Positions 1 to 10,263 are shown, counted from the stretch's first letter. The stretch: 64,000 nucleotides of DNA from Ancrocorticia populi (GCF_003123745.1 NZ_QETB01000001.1:744001-808000), one strand, 5' to 3'. Translations and numbers: made by a program. Notes: generated by a model not told the origin, from the letters alone.

Positions 1-387
1 AGGATTGAGACGATGTCCGGTGATCCGGTAGCAATCCTCCATGGATACCCGCTCAAGCAAAGTGTTGGTCTCCTTGGTGGAGCGCGTATCTGCCCAAATA
101 ATGGCGGGGCGCACGGGTTCGCCGTGGGAGTCCAACGGCACAACACCCATCATCTGACCGGAGAATGACACCCCATCGATGTCAGTCCCAGCTGTGTTGG
201 TTTCCGCGAGCAGCTCGCGCGAAGCACGGCACACCGCATCCCACCAATCGTGCGGATTCTGCTCGGCGCGGCCATCCGTGCCCCAATCAGCGCCGTAATT
301 GACCGTTTTTGCGGCGAGCATCTTGCCATCGTTGGATACCAGCGTGGCCTTGTTTCCTGTAGTTCCTAGGTCATGTGCAATGAGCAT
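1..387 (-). CDS. FGGY-family carbohydrate kinase (xylulokinase-like), N-terminal part
   Basis: The first 129 residues of a sugar kinase are visible; the rest lies beyond the left edge. The N-terminus MLIAHDLGTTGNKATLV is the FGGY ATP-binding start (DLGTTxxK), and it continues with a WWDAV stretch, FSGQMMG and IIWADTRS, the usual landmarks of xylulokinase-type enzymes. The ATG is preceded by AGGAG, which overlaps the stop codon of deoC 9 bases upstream, so the two are co-transcribed. It probably phosphorylates a pentose or related sugar whose catabolism uses the aldolase; the exact substrate cannot be read. It is distinct from the xylB kinase at 44967. Confidence 0.85.
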   Translation of the reverse strand, partial: MLIAHDLGTTGNKATLVSNDGKMLAAKTVNYGADWGTDGRAEQNPHDWWDAVCRASRELLAETNTAGTDIDGVSFSGQMMGVVPLDSHGEPVRPAIIWADTRSTKETNTLLERVSMEDCYRITGHRLNP

Positions 388-396
388 TGCGAACTC

Positions 397-1074
397 CTAA
401 ATCTGGGCTCTGAGGGCATCGACCAGCTTCACTCCAGCTGATGTGCCAAGGCGAGTTACGCCGGCGTCGATGAAGGCGAGTGCGTCCTCGAGCTCTCGGA
501 TGCCGCCGGCGGCCTTGACCTGAACAGCGTCTCCAACAACGCTCTTCATGAGCTTCACGTCCTCAAGGGTTGCACCACCGGAACCGAAGCCCGTAGAGGT
601 CTTGATGAAATCTGGCCGAACCTTTTTGGCGATGGTGGCCGCTTGACGCTTCTCATCATCAGTGAGGTAACAGTTTTCGAAGATCACCTTCGAGAGCGCG
701 CCCTGCTCGCGGCACACACCCACGATCTGCCGCATCTCGTCCTCGAGATAAGAGAGATTGCCGGCCTTGAGTTCCGTAATGTTGATGACGTAGTCGATTT
801 CGTCCGCACCGTTCGCGATTGCTCGCTGTGATTCGGCCACCTTGTCCTCGATGGTGACCTGCCCCAGAGGGAATCCGATGGCGGCCCCAACGTGCACGCC
901 GCTGCCCTCAAGCTGCTTCTTACACTGAGCGACGGGGTAGGGGTTGATGGCGACCATGGCGAAGCCGTATTCGCGGGCCTCGTCGCATAGTTTGGTGAAT
1001 TGCTCTTTCGTCGCATCGGCCTTGAGCTGAGTGTGGTCGATCATTCCGGCGAGTTGTTCAGGTGTCACAGTCAT
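397..1074 (-). CDS. deoC: Deoxyribose-phosphate aldolase DeoC
   Basis: Cleaves 2-deoxyribose 5-phosphate to glyceraldehyde 3-phosphate and acetaldehyde in nucleoside catabolism (family knowledge). The 225 residues match the usual length of short DeoC proteins. The Schiff-base region FIKTSTGF and the second active-site segment VKAAGGIRELEDA are present, followed by RLGTSAG. A GGAG-type ribosome binding site lies just before the ATG at 1074. It is the first gene of a minus-strand pair with the sugar kinase and is divergent from the GntR regulator at 1362, which probably controls it. Confidence 0.95.
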   Translation of the reverse strand: MTVTPEQLAGMIDHTQLKADATKEQFTKLCDEAREYGFAMVAINPYPVAQCKKQLEGSGVHVGAAIGFPLGQVTIEDKVAESQRAIANGADEIDYVINITELKAGNLSYLEDEMRQIVGVCREQGALSKVIFENCYLTDDEKRQAATIAKKVRPDFIKTSTGFGSGGATLEDVKLMKSVVGDAVQVKAAGGIRELEDALAFIDAGVTRLGTSAGVKLVDALRAQI

Positions 1075-1226
1075 TGCGTCTCCTTCGATCGTCTGTGGCC
1101 TGCTGTGAGAACTGCAGGAGCCCCGGGCACCTTCTAGTCTAAGGCCTGTACGGACAACCGGACAAGAGGCGAGAACTGGCAGATATGGCCTTCACTGCTA
1201 TCAGGCGCTATTTGCTTGCCCAGCCA

Positions 1227-1361
1227 ACGAGAGTTCACTTAGCTCGTGAGAGTTAGGTTCGGAAGGTAACGCTCATGACGGAAGTGAACACTCGTGGACC
1301 GTGCCCGTATGTTGCCTGGCGCGGTTTCAAACCCGGATGGCTCGCAGGCTAGGATCTAGGC
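1227..1361. promoter_or_regulatory. Divergent deoC / GntR promoter region
   Basis: The 287-base gap between deoC and the GntR gene carries an inverted repeat GTTCACTT (1233-1240) / AAGTGAAC (1282-1289) and a shorter one ACGAG (1227-1231) / CTCGT (1243-1247), which are candidate operators. A -10-like TAGGAT (1350-1355) ends 6 bases before the regulator's ATG, the spacing expected for a leaderless transcript. Binding is inferred from symmetry only. Confidence 0.4.
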
Positions 1362-2171
1362 ATGGTAGTGCCTTCCGGACCCGCAATGATTGTTCGCGAT
1401 TCCACGGTTCCCTTCCATCGCCAATTGAAGACGATTCTGTTGGAGCAGATTTCACGAGATGGCCTTGTGGAGGGTGACCGCTTGTGGAGTGAACCCCAGA
1501 TCAGCGCGACGTATGGAGTGTCCCGCTCCGTTGTGCGGCAGACGCTTGCCGAGCTGGAGAACGAGGGCGTTATTGAGCGGGTGAGGGGACGTGGCACGTT
1601 CATCGCGGGTGCGAAGATGGACCATGGCCTAACGATCTCCATCGAAGGGTTGTACGCCCAAGCGCAAAGTCTGGGGCTGGAGCTCACCAGTGACGTCCTG
1701 CAACAGGCAGTTGAACCGGCGGCCGAACCGGTCTCCACGGAACTGGAAGTAGTCACCGGCTGCCCAGTCTTCATGCTGGAACGTGTACGCGGCGTCGAAG
1801 GTATGCCCTGGTCTCACACGGCTTCGTGGATCCCCTCCGCCCGCGTCCCGGGGATTGAGGAACACGATTTCAGCACCGGATCTCTCTACGAGCTTCTCCG
1901 AACCCGCTACGGGATGCGGTTTGGCAGGGCGCGGCGCTCGATTGAGGCGATCGCGGCACCGGAAGAGATTGCCCACTACCTCGGCGTTGATGAGGGCGCA
2001 CCGCTCCTGAGGATTAAGAGTGTGCTCTACGATATCCACGGTATTCCGATCGAACGGTTCATCGCGCACCATCGTGGGGACATGTCTCGATTCGACGTAT
2101 CACTGGGATCGATGGCGGGGGAGGATCGGCTCGCGGAGGTCTATGTGGCACCGGGAAGTTCAGTGGGGTGA
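1362..2171 (+). CDS. GntR-family transcriptional regulator with UTRA ligand domain
   Basis: A 269-residue regulator. Residues about 15-85 form a GntR winged helix (FHRQLKTILLEQI, YGVSRSVVRQTLAELENEGVIERVRGRGTFI). The remainder is a UTRA effector-binding domain (ERVRGVEGMPWSHTASWIP, EEIAHYLGVDEGAPLLRIKSVLYD, PIERFIAHHRGDMSRFDV). HutC-subfamily members of this type usually repress adjacent sugar genes. It is divergent from deoC and the kinase, so it is the likely regulator of that pair. The start at 1362 is favoured because a TAGGAT -10 box lies 6 bases upstream with no Shine-Dalgarno, suggesting leaderless translation; ATG 1386 is an alternative. Confidence 0.9.
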   Translation: MVVPSGPAMIVRDSTVPFHRQLKTILLEQISRDGLVEGDRLWSEPQISATYGVSRSVVRQTLAELENEGVIERVRGRGTFIAGAKMDHGLTISIEGLYAQAQSLGLELTSDVLQQAVEPAAEPVSTELEVVTGCPVFMLERVRGVEGMPWSHTASWIPSARVPGIEEHDFSTGSLYELLRTRYGMRFGRARRSIEAIAAPEEIAHYLGVDEGAPLLRIKSVLYDIHGIPIERFIAHHRGDMSRFDVSLGSMAGEDRLAEVYVAPGSSVG

Positions 2172-2444
2172 AGGGTTCGTCGTCGTCAGAAAAACCCACC
2201 AAAACTCAGTACTGAGAACCGCACCACTAAGAACCCCAAAAACTTGCGGAAACGGGGCGTGGGCTGACAAACTAGACAAGTTGCTCGGTCCGCCGAGTGT
2301 AGGACTTCGTTGGGGCTCAAGCCTCAGCGTTAAATAAGGGTTCGTCGAAACCTGCAATAGGGCTTGATTACGTGGTGCTAATCGCGCGACACGCCCGAGT
2401 GCGGGTACCGGCGTTCACCGCGGTAAAGAGAGGTAGACGACGCC
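2172..2444 (+). promoter_or_regulatory. Leader region of the S10 operon
   Basis: A 273-base stretch without a gene between the GntR regulator and rpsJ. It holds a perfect 12-base palindrome CTCAGTACTGAG (2205-2216) and an AT-rich TAAATA (2331-2336) that could be a -10 box, but no convincing -35 partner. The S10 promoter must lie here or within the upstream gene. An AGAGAGG ribosome binding site precedes rpsJ. Confidence 0.35.
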
Positions 2445-2753
2445 ATGGCGGGACAGAAAATCCGCATCCGGCTCAAGTCATATGACCACGAGGTCATTGA
2501 TAGCGCGGCGAAGAAGCTCGTCGACGAAGTGACGCGCACTGGCGCGTCGGTAGTGGGCCCGGTGCCGTTGCCAACGGAAAAGAATGTCTTTTGCGTCATT
2601 CGCTCCCCACATAAGTACAAGGACAGCCGCGATCACTTCGAGATGCGCACTCACAAGCGGCTCATCGACATCGTTGATCCGACTCTGAAGACGATCGATA
2701 CGCTTCGGCGCCTCGATCTTCCGGCCGATGTCAATGTGGAAATCAAGCTCTGA
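2445..2753 (+). CDS. rpsJ: 30S ribosomal protein S10
   Basis: First gene of the S10 operon, 102 residues as usual. [19 protein letters not shown] is the conserved N-terminus, and [12 protein letters not shown] with the terminal VNVEIKL are diagnostic. S10 sits in the head of the small subunit and also acts with NusB in antitermination. Followed after 11 bases by rplC. Confidence 0.98.
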   Translation: MAGQKIRIRLKSYDHEVIDSAAKKLVDEVTRTGASVVGPVPLPTEKNVFCVIRSPHKYKDSRDHFEMRTHKRLIDIVDPTLKTIDTLRRLDLPADVNVEIKL

Positions 2754-2764
2754 GGTAACGCATC

Positions 2765-3430
2765 ATGAACTCCAAACAGCAGGTTGCTAGCGCGCCCGTG
2801 ACGGCGTTGCTGGGCTCAAAGCTGGGAATGACCCAGCTGTGGGATGAGGCAGGCCGCCTAGTCCCGATCACGGTTGTCCACGTGGGCACCAACGTAGTGA
2901 CTCAGGTCCGCACCGATGAGAAGGACGGCTACTCCGCCGTCCAGCTCGGTTCGGGCGATGTGAAGTCCAAGAATGTCACCAAGCCCCTGCAGGGACACTT
3001 CGACAAGGCTGGCGTTCAGCCTCGGAAGGCTCTCGCTGAGGTCCGCACGTCCAACGCGGGTGAATACGAGCTGGGTCAGGAACTGACCGCAGAGGTATTC
3101 GAATCCGGTCAGGTTGTTGACGTCATCGGAACTTCAAAGGGTAAGGGATTTGCCGGTGTTATGAAGCGCCACGGCTTTGCCGGCGTTTCCGCCTCACACG
3201 GTGCACACCGCAACCACCGCAAGCCCGGTTCCATCGGCGCTTGCGCCACGCCTTCCCGCGTGTTCCGCGGAACGCGCATGGCTGGCCGTATGGGTCAGGA
3301 TCGCGTGACCGTACAGAATCTTTCCATCCATGCTGTTGATGCTGATAAGGGCATCCTCTTGGTTGCGGGCCCCGTGCCAGGCGCCAAGGGTTCCACAGTC
3401 GTGGTCCGTACCGCTGTGAAGGGAGCCTGA
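2765..3430 (+). CDS. rplC: 50S ribosomal protein L3
   Basis: 221 residues. Recognised from [23 protein letters not shown] and the conserved central segment [14 protein letters not shown] followed by [21 protein letters not shown], the loop that reaches towards the peptidyl transferase centre. About ten N-terminal residues precede the conserved start. Two bases separate it from rplD. Confidence 0.98.
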   Translation: MNSKQQVASAPVTALLGSKLGMTQLWDEAGRLVPITVVHVGTNVVTQVRTDEKDGYSAVQLGSGDVKSKNVTKPLQGHFDKAGVQPRKALAEVRTSNAGEYELGQELTAEVFESGQVVDVIGTSKGKGFAGVMKRHGFAGVSASHGAHRNHRKPGSIGACATPSRVFRGTRMAGRMGQDRVTVQNLSIHAVDADKGILLVAGPVPGAKGSTVVVRTAVKGA

Positions 3431-3432
3431 AC

Positions 3433-4080
3433 ATGGCGGAATCCTTCAAGGTAAACGTTCTTGATGTCAAGGGCGAGGCACAGGGGCAGGTTGAACTTCC
3501 TGCCGGTCTCTTCGATCTGGATGCCAACGTTGCGTTGATCCATCAGGTTGTTGTGGCCCAGCTGGCCGCCGGACGTCAGGGCACTCACTCCACCAAGACC
3601 CGCGGCGAGGTTCGCGGCGGTGGACGCAAGCCATACAAGCAGAAGGGCACTGGCCGCGCACGTCAGGGTTCTATCCGCGCTCCACACTTCGCTGGCGGTG
3701 GCGTGGTACACGGCCCCAAGCCGCGCAACTACGCTCAGCGCACTCCCAAGAAGATGATTGCAGCAGCACTGCTTCAGTCTCTTTCGGATCGCGCCCGTAA
3801 CGGCCGCGTGCATGTGGTGACCGAATTCGTTGAAGGCGATAAGCCCTCCACGAAGGAAGCCCTCGCGCTTCTGCGCAAGGTAATTGCCGAGCGCAACGCG
3901 CTGGTTGTTGTTTCCCGCGATGATGATCTTTCGATCCTCTCACTGCGCAACGCACCAGAAGCTCACGTGCTCCACGTAGATCAGCTCAATTCTTACGACG
4001 TTCTGGTTGCTGATGATGTTGTCTTCACCGAGGCAGCCTTCGCCAGCTTCGTTGAGAAGAAGGGTAAGGAGGAGAAGTGA
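3433..4080 (+). CDS. rplD: 50S ribosomal protein L4
   Basis: 215 residues. The long internal loop [30 protein letters not shown], shown here only to its key part [19 protein letters not shown], is diagnostic of L4 and lines the exit tunnel. L4 represses the S10 operon in enterobacteria; whether it does so here is not shown. The stop overlaps the GTG start of rplW. Confidence 0.97.
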   Translation: MAESFKVNVLDVKGEAQGQVELPAGLFDLDANVALIHQVVVAQLAAGRQGTHSTKTRGEVRGGGRKPYKQKGTGRARQGSIRAPHFAGGGVVHGPKPRNYAQRTPKKMIAAALLQSLSDRARNGRVHVVTEFVEGDKPSTKEALALLRKVIAERNALVVVSRDDDLSILSLRNAPEAHVLHVDQLNSYDVLVADDVVFTEAAFASFVEKKGKEEK

Positions 4081-4391
4081 GCGAAGTAGCAGGCTTCTGG
4101 AATAAGCACCCGCAAGACGTCATTCTTCAGCCGGTAGCCACCGAAAAGGCTGCACGTATGGAGGATGAAGGCAAGTACACCTTCATCGTTGACAAGCGTG
4201 CGAACAAGACCGAGATCAAGCAGGCCGTTGAGGCCATCTTCAAGGTCAAGGTTGCGTCCGTCAATACGCAGAACCGCCAGGGCAAAGTCCAGCGGACGCG
4301 TACCGGCCTAGGCAAGCGCAAGGATGTCAAGCGCGCCATCGTCACCCTGCGTGAAGGCACCATCGACATCTACGGCGACGTCATCAGCTGA
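4077..4391 (+). CDS. rplW: 50S ribosomal protein L23
   Basis: 104 residues, starting with a GTG at 4077 that overlaps the rplD stop codon (GTGA). Conserved elements are [36 protein letters not shown] and [23 protein letters not shown]23 lies at the tunnel exit, where trigger factor and SRP dock. Confidence 0.97.
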   Translation: MSEVAGFWNKHPQDVILQPVATEKAARMEDEGKYTFIVDKRANKTEIKQAVEAIFKVKVASVNTQNRQGKVQRTRTGLGKRKDVKRAIVTLREGTIDIYGDVIS

Positions 4392-4426
4392 CGCCGAGCC
4401 GCGAAGAGATTTGAGGATCTGAACTC

Positions 4427-5263
4427 ATGGGAATCCGTAAGTACAAGCCGACGACCCCTGGTCGCCGCGGTGCGAGCGTTGCCGACTTCGCTGAGATCAC
4501 CCGATCGACGCCCGAGAAGTCGCTGGTTCGTCCGCTGAAGAAGACCGGTGGCCGCGATAATTCCGGCCGCATCTCCACTCGTCACAAGGGTGGCGGCCAC
4601 AAGCGTCAATACCGCGTTATTGACTTCCGCCGCTGGGATAAGGACGGCGTGCCCGCCAAGGTCGCTCACATTGAGTATGACCCGAACCGTACGGCCCGCA
4701 TCGCCCTGCTCCACTACGCTGATGGCGCCAAGCGCTACATCCTCGCCCCGAAGAATCTTCATCAGGGTGACGTAGTTGAGAGCGGTCCGGCCGCGGACAT
4801 CAAGCCCGGCAACAACCTGCCACTGAAGAACATTCCGGTAGGTACCACCGTTCACAGCGTTGAGCTTCGCCCCCTCGGTGGCGCGAAGATCGCTCGCTCG
4901 GCCGGCACCTCTGTTCAGCTGGTTGCCCGTGAAGGCAAGTACGCTCAGCTGCGTATGCCTTCCGGGGAAATCCGCAACGTCGAAGCTGGCTGCCGCGCCT
5001 GCATCGGCGAAGTAGGTAACGCCGAACAGATCAACATTAACTGGGGCAAGGCAGGCCGCAATCGTTGGAAGGGCGTTCGCCCAACCGTCCGCGGTGTTGT
5101 GATGAACCCGATCGACCATCCACATGGTGGTGGCGAGGGCAAGACCTCTGGTGGCCGTCATCCGGTCAGCCCATGGGGCAAGCCTGAAGGCCGTACACGC
5201 CATGCAAACAAGGCCAGCGACAAGCTCATTGTGCGCCGTCGCAAGACCGGCAGCAAGCGGTAA
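4427..5263 (+). CDS. rplB: 50S ribosomal protein L2
   Basis: 278 residues, the standard length. Recognised from [17 protein letters not shown], the [17 protein letters not shown]-type segment (here [17 protein letters not shown]) and the C-terminal [19 protein letters not shown] loop, whose histidine region is close to the peptidyl transferase centre. Ends in the basic tail KTGSKR. Confidence 0.98.
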   Translation: MGIRKYKPTTPGRRGASVADFAEITRSTPEKSLVRPLKKTGGRDNSGRISTRHKGGGHKRQYRVIDFRRWDKDGVPAKVAHIEYDPNRTARIALLHYADGAKRYILAPKNLHQGDVVESGPAADIKPGNNLPLKNIPVGTTVHSVELRPLGGAKIARSAGTSVQLVAREGKYAQLRMPSGEIRNVEAGCRACIGEVGNAEQININWGKAGRNRWKGVRPTVRGVVMNPIDHPHGGGEGKTSGGRHPVSPWGKPEGRTRHANKASDKLIVRRRKTGSKR

Positions 5264-5276
5264 GAGAGGTTAGCTG

Positions 5277-5558
5277 ATGCCACGTAGTTTGAAGAAGGGC
5301 CCCTTCGTTGATGATCACCTTCAGAAGAAGGTTGATGACCAGAACGAAAAGGGCAGCAAGAATGTCATCAAGACTTGGTCTCGTCGGTCGATGATTACGC
5401 CCGACTTCCTCGGTCACACTTTCGCAGTGCACGATGGCCGCAAGCATGTGCCGGTATTCGTCACCGAGTCCATGGTTGGCCACAAGCTCGGGGAGTTCGC
5501 CCCGACCCGCACTTTCCGCGGGCACGATAAGGACGACCGCAAGGGCCGCCGCCGCTAA
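5277..5558 (+). CDS. rpsS: 30S ribosomal protein S19
   Basis: 93 residues. [19 protein letters not shown] and [29 protein letters not shown] are the family's conserved blocks. S19 binds the small-subunit head with S13. The ATG follows an AGAGAGG ribosome binding site. Confidence 0.98.
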   Translation: MPRSLKKGPFVDDHLQKKVDDQNEKGSKNVIKTWSRRSMITPDFLGHTFAVHDGRKHVPVFVTESMVGHKLGEFAPTRTFRGHDKDDRKGRRR

Positions 5559-5591
5559 GGCGCGAGCTAGCAGAGAGAGTAAGGCAGAAAC

Positions 5592-5972
5592 ATGGAAGCC
5601 AAGGCGCAGGCGCGATTCGTGCGCGTCACGCCCCTGAAAGCTCGCCGTATCGTGGATGTTGTCCGCGGGAAGCGTGCTGTCGAGGCGCTAGAGGTGCTCG
5701 CATACGCACCACAGGGGGCGGCTGAGCCCGTCCGCAAAGTTGTCGAGTCCGCGATTGCTAATGCTCGGTACGCCGCTGATCAGGCGGGCGAGCGGTTCAA
5801 CGAAGAGGACCTTTACATTCAGGCGATCTACGCCGATGAAGGCCCCACGATGAAGCGCATTCGTCCCCGTGCTCAGGGCCGGGCCGATCGCGTGATGAAG
5901 CGTACGAGCCACATTACTGTTGTTGTCGGTGACTCTAAGGTTGCCGCTGGATCTAAGGGAAGGAACCGCTAG
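5592..5972 (+). CDS. rplV: 50S ribosomal protein L22
   Basis: 126 residues. [21 protein letters not shown] begins the globular part, and the beta-hairpin segment [25 protein letters not shown] reaches into the exit tunnel, where changes give macrolide resistance in other species. The last base of the stop is the first base of the rpsC GTG. Confidence 0.97.
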   Translation: MEAKAQARFVRVTPLKARRIVDVVRGKRAVEALEVLAYAPQGAAEPVRKVVESAIANARYAADQAGERFNEEDLYIQAIYADEGPTMKRIRPRAQGRADRVMKRTSHITVVVGDSKVAAGSKGRNR

Positions 5973-6796
5973 TGGGGCAGAAGGTTAACCCAACCGGGTT
6001 CCGCCTCGGAATTACCACGGACCACCGTTCAAAGTGGTTCGCCGATTCCTCAAAGGCCGGCCAGCGCTACGCCGATTTCGTAGCAGAAGACATTCAGATT
6101 CGTAAGATGATCGAGAAGACGCTTGAGCGTGCAGGTATTTCCCGCGTGAACATCGAGCGCCGCGCCGAGCGCGTTGTTGTGGATATCCACACCGCCCGCC
6201 CCGGCATCGTCATCGGACGCCGCGGCGCAGAGGCCGATCGCCTCCGCGCTGACCTTGAGAAGCTGACCGGCAAGTCCATTCAGCTCAATATCCTCGAGGT
6301 GAAGAACCCGGAAGCCGATGCTCAGCTTGTTGCACAGGGCATCGCAGAGCAGCTCGCCTCCCGCGTCTCATTCCGCCGCGCCATGCGCCGTGGAATGCAG
6401 TCCGCAGAGCGCGCTGGCGCCAAGGGCATTCGTGTCCAGTGCGCGGGCCGTCTTGGTGGCGCTGAAATGTCACGTTCCGAGTTCTACCGTGAAGGCCGCG
6501 TGCCGCTGCACACCCTTCGCGCAAACATCGATTACGGCTTCCACGAGGCCCGCACCACCTTCGGGCGCATTGGCGTCAAGGTGTGGATCTACCGTGGCGA
6601 CGTTACCGATACAGAGTATTTCCGCTCCCTGGCTGAGGCCCCACGTGGTGGCCGTGGCCGTGGTGGTGACCGCCGTGGACGTCGCGGAGACCGTCATGGT
6701 CGCGGCAATGCCCCACAGGGTCAGGCACCACAAGCAGCTGCCAAGAACAGCGAAACCGCCTCGGAGCCAGCAACCACAGCAGGATCGGAGGCCTGA
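5972..6796 (+). CDS. rpsC: 30S ribosomal protein S3 with long basic C-terminal tail
   Basis: 274 residues from a GTG that overlaps the rplV stop. [15 protein letters not shown] is the S3 signature, and the KH domain GXXG is in [13 protein letters not shown]. Residues from about 220 onward form a low-complexity tail rich in Arg and Gly ([20 protein letters not shown]), then Ala, Gln and Thr. Many actinobacterial S3 proteins carry such tails, but this makes it longer than the roughly 230 residues of other bacteria. S3 forms part of the mRNA entry channel. Confidence 0.97.
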   Translation: MGQKVNPTGFRLGITTDHRSKWFADSSKAGQRYADFVAEDIQIRKMIEKTLERAGISRVNIERRAERVVVDIHTARPGIVIGRRGAEADRLRADLEKLTGKSIQLNILEVKNPEADAQLVAQGIAEQLASRVSFRRAMRRGMQSAERAGAKGIRVQCAGRLGGAEMSRSEFYREGRVPLHTLRANIDYGFHEARTTFGRIGVKVWIYRGDVTDTEYFRSLAEAPRGGRGRGGDRRGRRGDRHGRGNAPQGQAPQAAAKNSETASEPATTAGSEA

Positions 6797-6798
6797 GA

Positions 6799-7215
6799 AT
6801 GCTGATTCCAAGGCGCACCAAGTGGCGCAAACAGCACCGTCCAACCCGTACCGGTATGGCTAAGGGTGGCACCGAGCTGGCGTTCGGCGATTTTGGTATT
6901 CAGGCTCTCGAGCCGGCCTACGTCACGAACCGTCAGATTGAGGCCGCACGTATCGCCATGACCCGTCACGTCAAGCGTGGCGGCAAGATCTGGATCAACA
7001 TCTTCCCGGATCGCCCGCTGACCAAGAAGGCTCTTGGCCTTCGTATGGGTTCCGGTAAGGGCCCGGTTGAGACCTGGGTTGCCAACGTCAAGCCCGGTCG
7101 CATCATGTTCGAGATGGGTGGCGTCAACGAGGAACTGGCTCAAGAGGCCATGTCCCGTGCCATGCACAAGCTACCGATGAAGACCCGTTTCGTTTCACGT
7201 GAGGAGGCAGAGTAA
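6799..7215 (+). CDS. rplP: 50S ribosomal protein L16
   Basis: 138 residues. [15 protein letters not shown] and [23 protein letters not shown], together with [14 protein letters not shown], identify L16, which contacts the A-site tRNA region. The final A of its TAA is the A of the rpmC ATG. Confidence 0.98.
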   Translation: MLIPRRTKWRKQHRPTRTGMAKGGTELAFGDFGIQALEPAYVTNRQIEAARIAMTRHVKRGGKIWINIFPDRPLTKKALGLRMGSGKGPVETWVANVKPGRIMFEMGGVNEELAQEAMSRAMHKLPMKTRFVSREEAE

Positions 7216-7445
7216 TGGCCAAGGGACTTTCTACTGAAGAACTCGATGTCATGACGGATGCCGAACTCATGGAGAAGCTGAAGGAGTCCAAGGAGGAGCT
7301 GTTTAACCTACGCTTCTCTGCGGTAACCCACCGCCTCGAAGATAGCGGCCGCCTTCGTGAAGTCCGCCGGGAGATTGCCCGGATCTACACGATCAAGCGC
7401 GAGCGCGAGCTCGATATCCGCACCGCTCCAGCAGCTGAGAAGTGA
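7215..7445 (+). CDS. rpmC: 50S ribosomal protein L29
   Basis: 76 residues, with conserved [31 protein letters not shown] followed by [12 protein letters not shown]. Small helical protein at the tunnel exit. Start codon overlaps the rplP stop (TAATG). Confidence 0.97.
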   Translation: MAKGLSTEELDVMTDAELMEKLKESKEELFNLRFSAVTHRLEDSGRLREVRREIARIYTIKRERELDIRTAPAAEK

Positions 7446-7453
7446 GGTCAAGA

Positions 7454-7729
7454 GTGAGCGAGCAGAATACAGTTACAGAGCGTAACCACCGCAAGGTTCT
7501 TCGGGGTTACGTTGTGAGCGACAAGATGGACAAGACAGTAACCGTCGAGGTCGATGATCGCCGGAAGCATCCCGTTTACGGCAAGGTCATCACTCACACC
7601 CGCCGTGTGAAGGCCCACGATGAGAACAACGAGGTAGGCGTTGGCGATCTGGTCCGCATCATGGAGACCCGTCCGCTGAGCGCAACTAAGCACTACCGCG
7701 TGGTTGAAATCGTCGAAAAGGCTAAGTGA
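7454..7729 (+). CDS. rpsQ: 30S ribosomal protein S17
   Basis: 91 residues. [23 protein letters not shown] and the segment [19 protein letters not shown] are the S17 OB-fold signature. I choose the GTG at 7454 because a GAGGT ribosome binding site (7444-7448) precedes it at good distance and the protein then begins [11 protein letters not shown]; the in-frame GTG at 7442 overlaps the rpmC stop and would add four residues. Last gene of the S10 set. Confidence 0.95.
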   Translation: MSEQNTVTERNHRKVLRGYVVSDKMDKTVTVEVDDRRKHPVYGKVITHTRRVKAHDENNEVGVGDLVRIMETRPLSATKHYRVVEIVEKAK

Positions 7730-7809
7730 CCTTTCGGGCCGCTTTGAAACCCCATCCGTTCGGCAAGGCTCGTTAACGAGAACCGGCACGACGACAGGAG
7801 AAACAACAC

Positions 7810-8178
7810 ATGATCCAGCAAGAGTCGCGGCTATCAGTCGCTGATAACACCGGTGCAAAGGAGATCCTTTGCATCCGTGTACTCGGTGGCTCGGGCCGGC
7901 GCTACGCCGGAATTGGCGACACGATCGCCGCCACCGTCAAGGATGCAATCCCTGGCGGAAACGTTAAGAAGGGCGATGTGGTCAAGGCCGTTATCGTCCG
8001 CACAAAGAAGGAAACGCGCCGTACCGACGGTTCGTACATTCGCTTCGATGAGAACGCTGCGGTGTTGCTCAAGAACGAAAACGAGCCTCGCGGCACACGT
8101 ATCTTCGGGCCCGTTGGGCGCGAACTGCGCGATAAGAAGTTCATGCGAATCATTTCGCTCGCACCGGAGGTGATCTGA
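7810..8178 (+). CDS. rplN: 50S ribosomal protein L14
   Basis: 122 residues. [31 protein letters not shown] is diagnostic. First gene of the spc group. The 80-base gap before it contains a perfect palindrome CTCGTTAACGAG (7769-7780), possibly an RNA hairpin or regulatory site, and a CAGGAG ribosome binding site. Stop and rplX start overlap (TGATG). Confidence 0.98.
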   Translation: MIQQESRLSVADNTGAKEILCIRVLGGSGRRYAGIGDTIAATVKDAIPGGNVKKGDVVKAVIVRTKKETRRTDGSYIRFDENAAVLLKNENEPRGTRIFGPVGRELRDKKFMRIISLAPEVI

Positions 8179-8522
8179 TGGCGAAGATTAAGAAAGACGA
8201 CCTCGTCCAGGTCATCGCTGGCCGTGACAAGGGAATGCAGGGCCGGGTTCTCTCGGTAGATTCTGCTAACGACCGCGTTGTTGTTGAAGGCGTTATGCGC
8301 GTCAAGAAGCACGTCAAGGTTGGCCAGAGCGGCCGCGGAGCAACCACGGGAGGAATCGAGACCGTTGAGGCCCCGATCCACATCTCGAATGTTGCCCTTG
8401 TTGGCCCCGATAAGAAGCCGATCCGCGTTGGCCACCGTGAGGTAGAAGTTGAGCGCGACGGGCGTAAGAAGATCGTCCGTGAGCGCATTGGCCGCCGCGG
8501 TGGGAAGGAGATCGAGCTGTGA
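8178..8522 (+). CDS. rplX: 50S ribosomal protein L24
   Basis: 114 residues. [24 protein letters not shown] is the KOW motif that defines L24, followed by [32 protein letters not shown]24 nucleates assembly of the large subunit. Overlaps rplE by four bases. Confidence 0.97.
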   Translation: MAKIKKDDLVQVIAGRDKGMQGRVLSVDSANDRVVVEGVMRVKKHVKVGQSGRGATTGGIETVEAPIHISNVALVGPDKKPIRVGHREVEVERDGRKKIVRERIGRRGGKEIEL

Positions 8523-9067
8523 GCACTCCTCGTCTAAAGACCAAGTACCGCGGGGAAATCATCCCCGCTCTCGAGGCTGAGTTCAATCACGCCAACCTTC
8601 ACAACGTTGCTGGTTTGCAGAAGATCGTTGTGAACATGGGCGTGGGCGAAGCCGCTCGTGACTCCAAGGTGTTGGACGGTGCAGTTGCGGACCTTACCGC
8701 GATCACCGGCCAGAAGCCGCAGATCACCAAGGCGAAGAAGTCCATCGCACAGTTCAAGCTGCGCGAGGGCCAGCCGATTGGATGCCATGTCACCCTTCGC
8801 GGTGACCGCATGTGGGAGTTCCTGGATCGGCTTCTCGCCACCGCGCTTCCTCGTATCCGCGACTTCCGTGGCCTCAGCCCCAAGCAGTTCGATGGCAACG
8901 GAAACTACACGTTCGGCTTGACCGAACAGACAGTGTTCCACGAGATCGATCAGGACAAGATTGATCGGGTTCGCGGAATGGACATCACCCTGGTCACCAC
9001 GGCCAAGGACGATTCCGAGGGTCGCTCACTTCTGCGCCAACTCGGATTCCCGTTCAAGGAGGACTGA
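8519..9067 (+). CDS. rplE: 50S ribosomal protein L5
   Basis: 182 residues from a GTG overlapping the rplX stop. [40 protein letters not shown] and [21 protein letters not shown] are conserved L5 blocks. L5 binds 5S rRNA and touches S13 across the subunit interface. Confidence 0.98.
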   Translation: MSTPRLKTKYRGEIIPALEAEFNHANLHNVAGLQKIVVNMGVGEAARDSKVLDGAVADLTAITGQKPQITKAKKSIAQFKLREGQPIGCHVTLRGDRMWEFLDRLLATALPRIRDFRGLSPKQFDGNGNYTFGLTEQTVFHEIDQDKIDRVRGMDITLVTTAKDDSEGRSLLRQLGFPFKED

Positions 9068-9069
9068 GC

Positions 9070-9255
9070 ATGGCAAAGACAGCTCTTAAGCAGAAGGCCG
9101 CGCGTAAGCCCAAGTACGGCGTGCGTGCATACACCCGTTGCAACCGCTGCGGACGCCCACATTCCGTGTACCGTAAGTTCGGCCTTTGCCGCATCTGCCT
9201 TCGCGAGATGGCACTGGCAGGCGAGCTTCCAGGCGTCACGAAGTCCAGCTGGTAA
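9070..9255 (+). CDS. rpsN: 30S ribosomal protein S14 type Z (zinc-binding)
   Basis: 61 residues, the short form. Four cysteines at positions 24, 27, 40 and 43 ([21 protein letters not shown]) make the zinc ribbon of the type-Z S14. Actinobacteria commonly have a second zinc-free S14 elsewhere that replaces it under zinc limitation; none is seen in this window. Confidence 0.97.
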   Translation: MAKTALKQKAARKPKYGVRAYTRCNRCGRPHSVYRKFGLCRICLREMALAGELPGVTKSSW

Positions 9256-9309
9256 ACACTACGTCGTAGGTCCGCAAGGGAAACCGCGACGAGGAAGGGC
9301 AAAAGCCCA

Positions 9310-9708
9310 ATGTCAATGACTGACCCAATCGCAGATATGCTCACGCGTCTGCGTAACGCCAATTCGGCGTTCCACGAGTCGGTAGATATGCCGTACTCCA
9401 AACTGAAGGCGAACATCGCTGAGATTCTCGAGCGCGAGGGCTACATCACTGGCCACACGGTCGAGGATGCCAAGGTGGGCAAGACGCTCACCCTGCAGCT
9501 GAAGTTCGGCTCCAACCGTGAGCGTGCGCTTGCCGGTATTCGCCGTGTGTCGAAGCCTGGTCTGCGCGTATACGCAAAGTCAACAAATCTGCCCCAGGTA
9601 CTGGGCGGCCTCGGTGTGGCAATTCTTTCCACATCTTCCGGTCTGCTCACGGACCGCGAGGCCAAGGACAAGGGTGTAGGCGGAGAAGTTCTCGCCTACG
9701 TCTGGTGA
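9310..9708 (+). CDS. rpsH: 30S ribosomal protein S8
   Basis: 132 residues. [18 protein letters not shown] and the C-terminal [31 protein letters not shown] are characteristic. Start at 9310 gives MSMTDP; ATG 9316 is an equally plausible start two residues later. S8 is the translational repressor of the spc operon in E. coli. Confidence 0.97.
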   Translation: MSMTDPIADMLTRLRNANSAFHESVDMPYSKLKANIAEILEREGYITGHTVEDAKVGKTLTLQLKFGSNRERALAGIRRVSKPGLRVYAKSTNLPQVLGGLGVAILSTSSGLLTDREAKDKGVGGEVLAYVW

Positions 9709-9726
9709 CGGGGAAGGAAGAACAGA

Positions 9727-10263
9727 ATGTCACGTATTGGCAAGCTGCCCGTCACGATTCCCGCTGGTGTGGATATTTCCATTAACGGCCAGCAGGTTTC
9801 GGTTAAGGGCCCGAAGGGTACGCTAGGCGTCGCAATCGCCGAACCAATCGCTGCCGCCGTTGAAGACGGCGCCGTGGTTGTGACCCGTCCCGATGACAGC
9901 CGTGAGTCTCGTTCACTCCACGGCCTGTCCCGCACGCTGATTAACAACTTGGTTGTAGGCGTAACTAATGGCTACTCCAAGCCCATGGAGATCGTTGGAA
10001 CCGGATACCGTGTGGTTGCCAAGGGAACTGATCTTGAGTTTTCCTTGGGTTACTCGCACACCATCCTCTTCAAGGCGCCGGAAGGTATTACGTTTACCGT
10101 CGAATCGCCAACGAAGTTCGCGGTGACTGGTATCGATAAGCAGCTGGTTGGAGAAACCGCCGCGAAGATCCGGATGCTACGCAAGCCTGAACCATACAAG
10201 GGCAAGGGTGTGCGTTACGCCGATGAGAACGTTCGCCGCAAGGCCGGAAAGGCTGGTAAGTGA
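9727..10263 (+). CDS. rplF: 50S ribosomal protein L6
   Basis: 178 residues with the duplicated L6 fold: [18 protein letters not shown] at the N-terminus and the C-terminal signature [21 protein letters not shown]. Binds near the factor-binding site. The stop shares a base with the rplR ATG (TGATG). Confidence 0.98.
   Translation: MSRIGKLPVTIPAGVDISINGQQVSVKGPKGTLGVAIAEPIAAAVEDGAVVVTRPDDSRESRSLHGLSRTLINNLVVGVTNGYSKPMEIVGTGYRVVAKGTDLEFSLGYSHTILFKAPEGITFTVESPTKFAVTGIDKQLVGETAAKIRMLRKPEPYKGKGVRYADENVRRKAGKAGK

Noticed and set aside
4370-5203. A 277-codon open frame antisense to rplB
   Set aside because: It mirrors a highly expressed ribosomal gene with strong codon bias, which commonly creates long antisense frames; no motif is seen.
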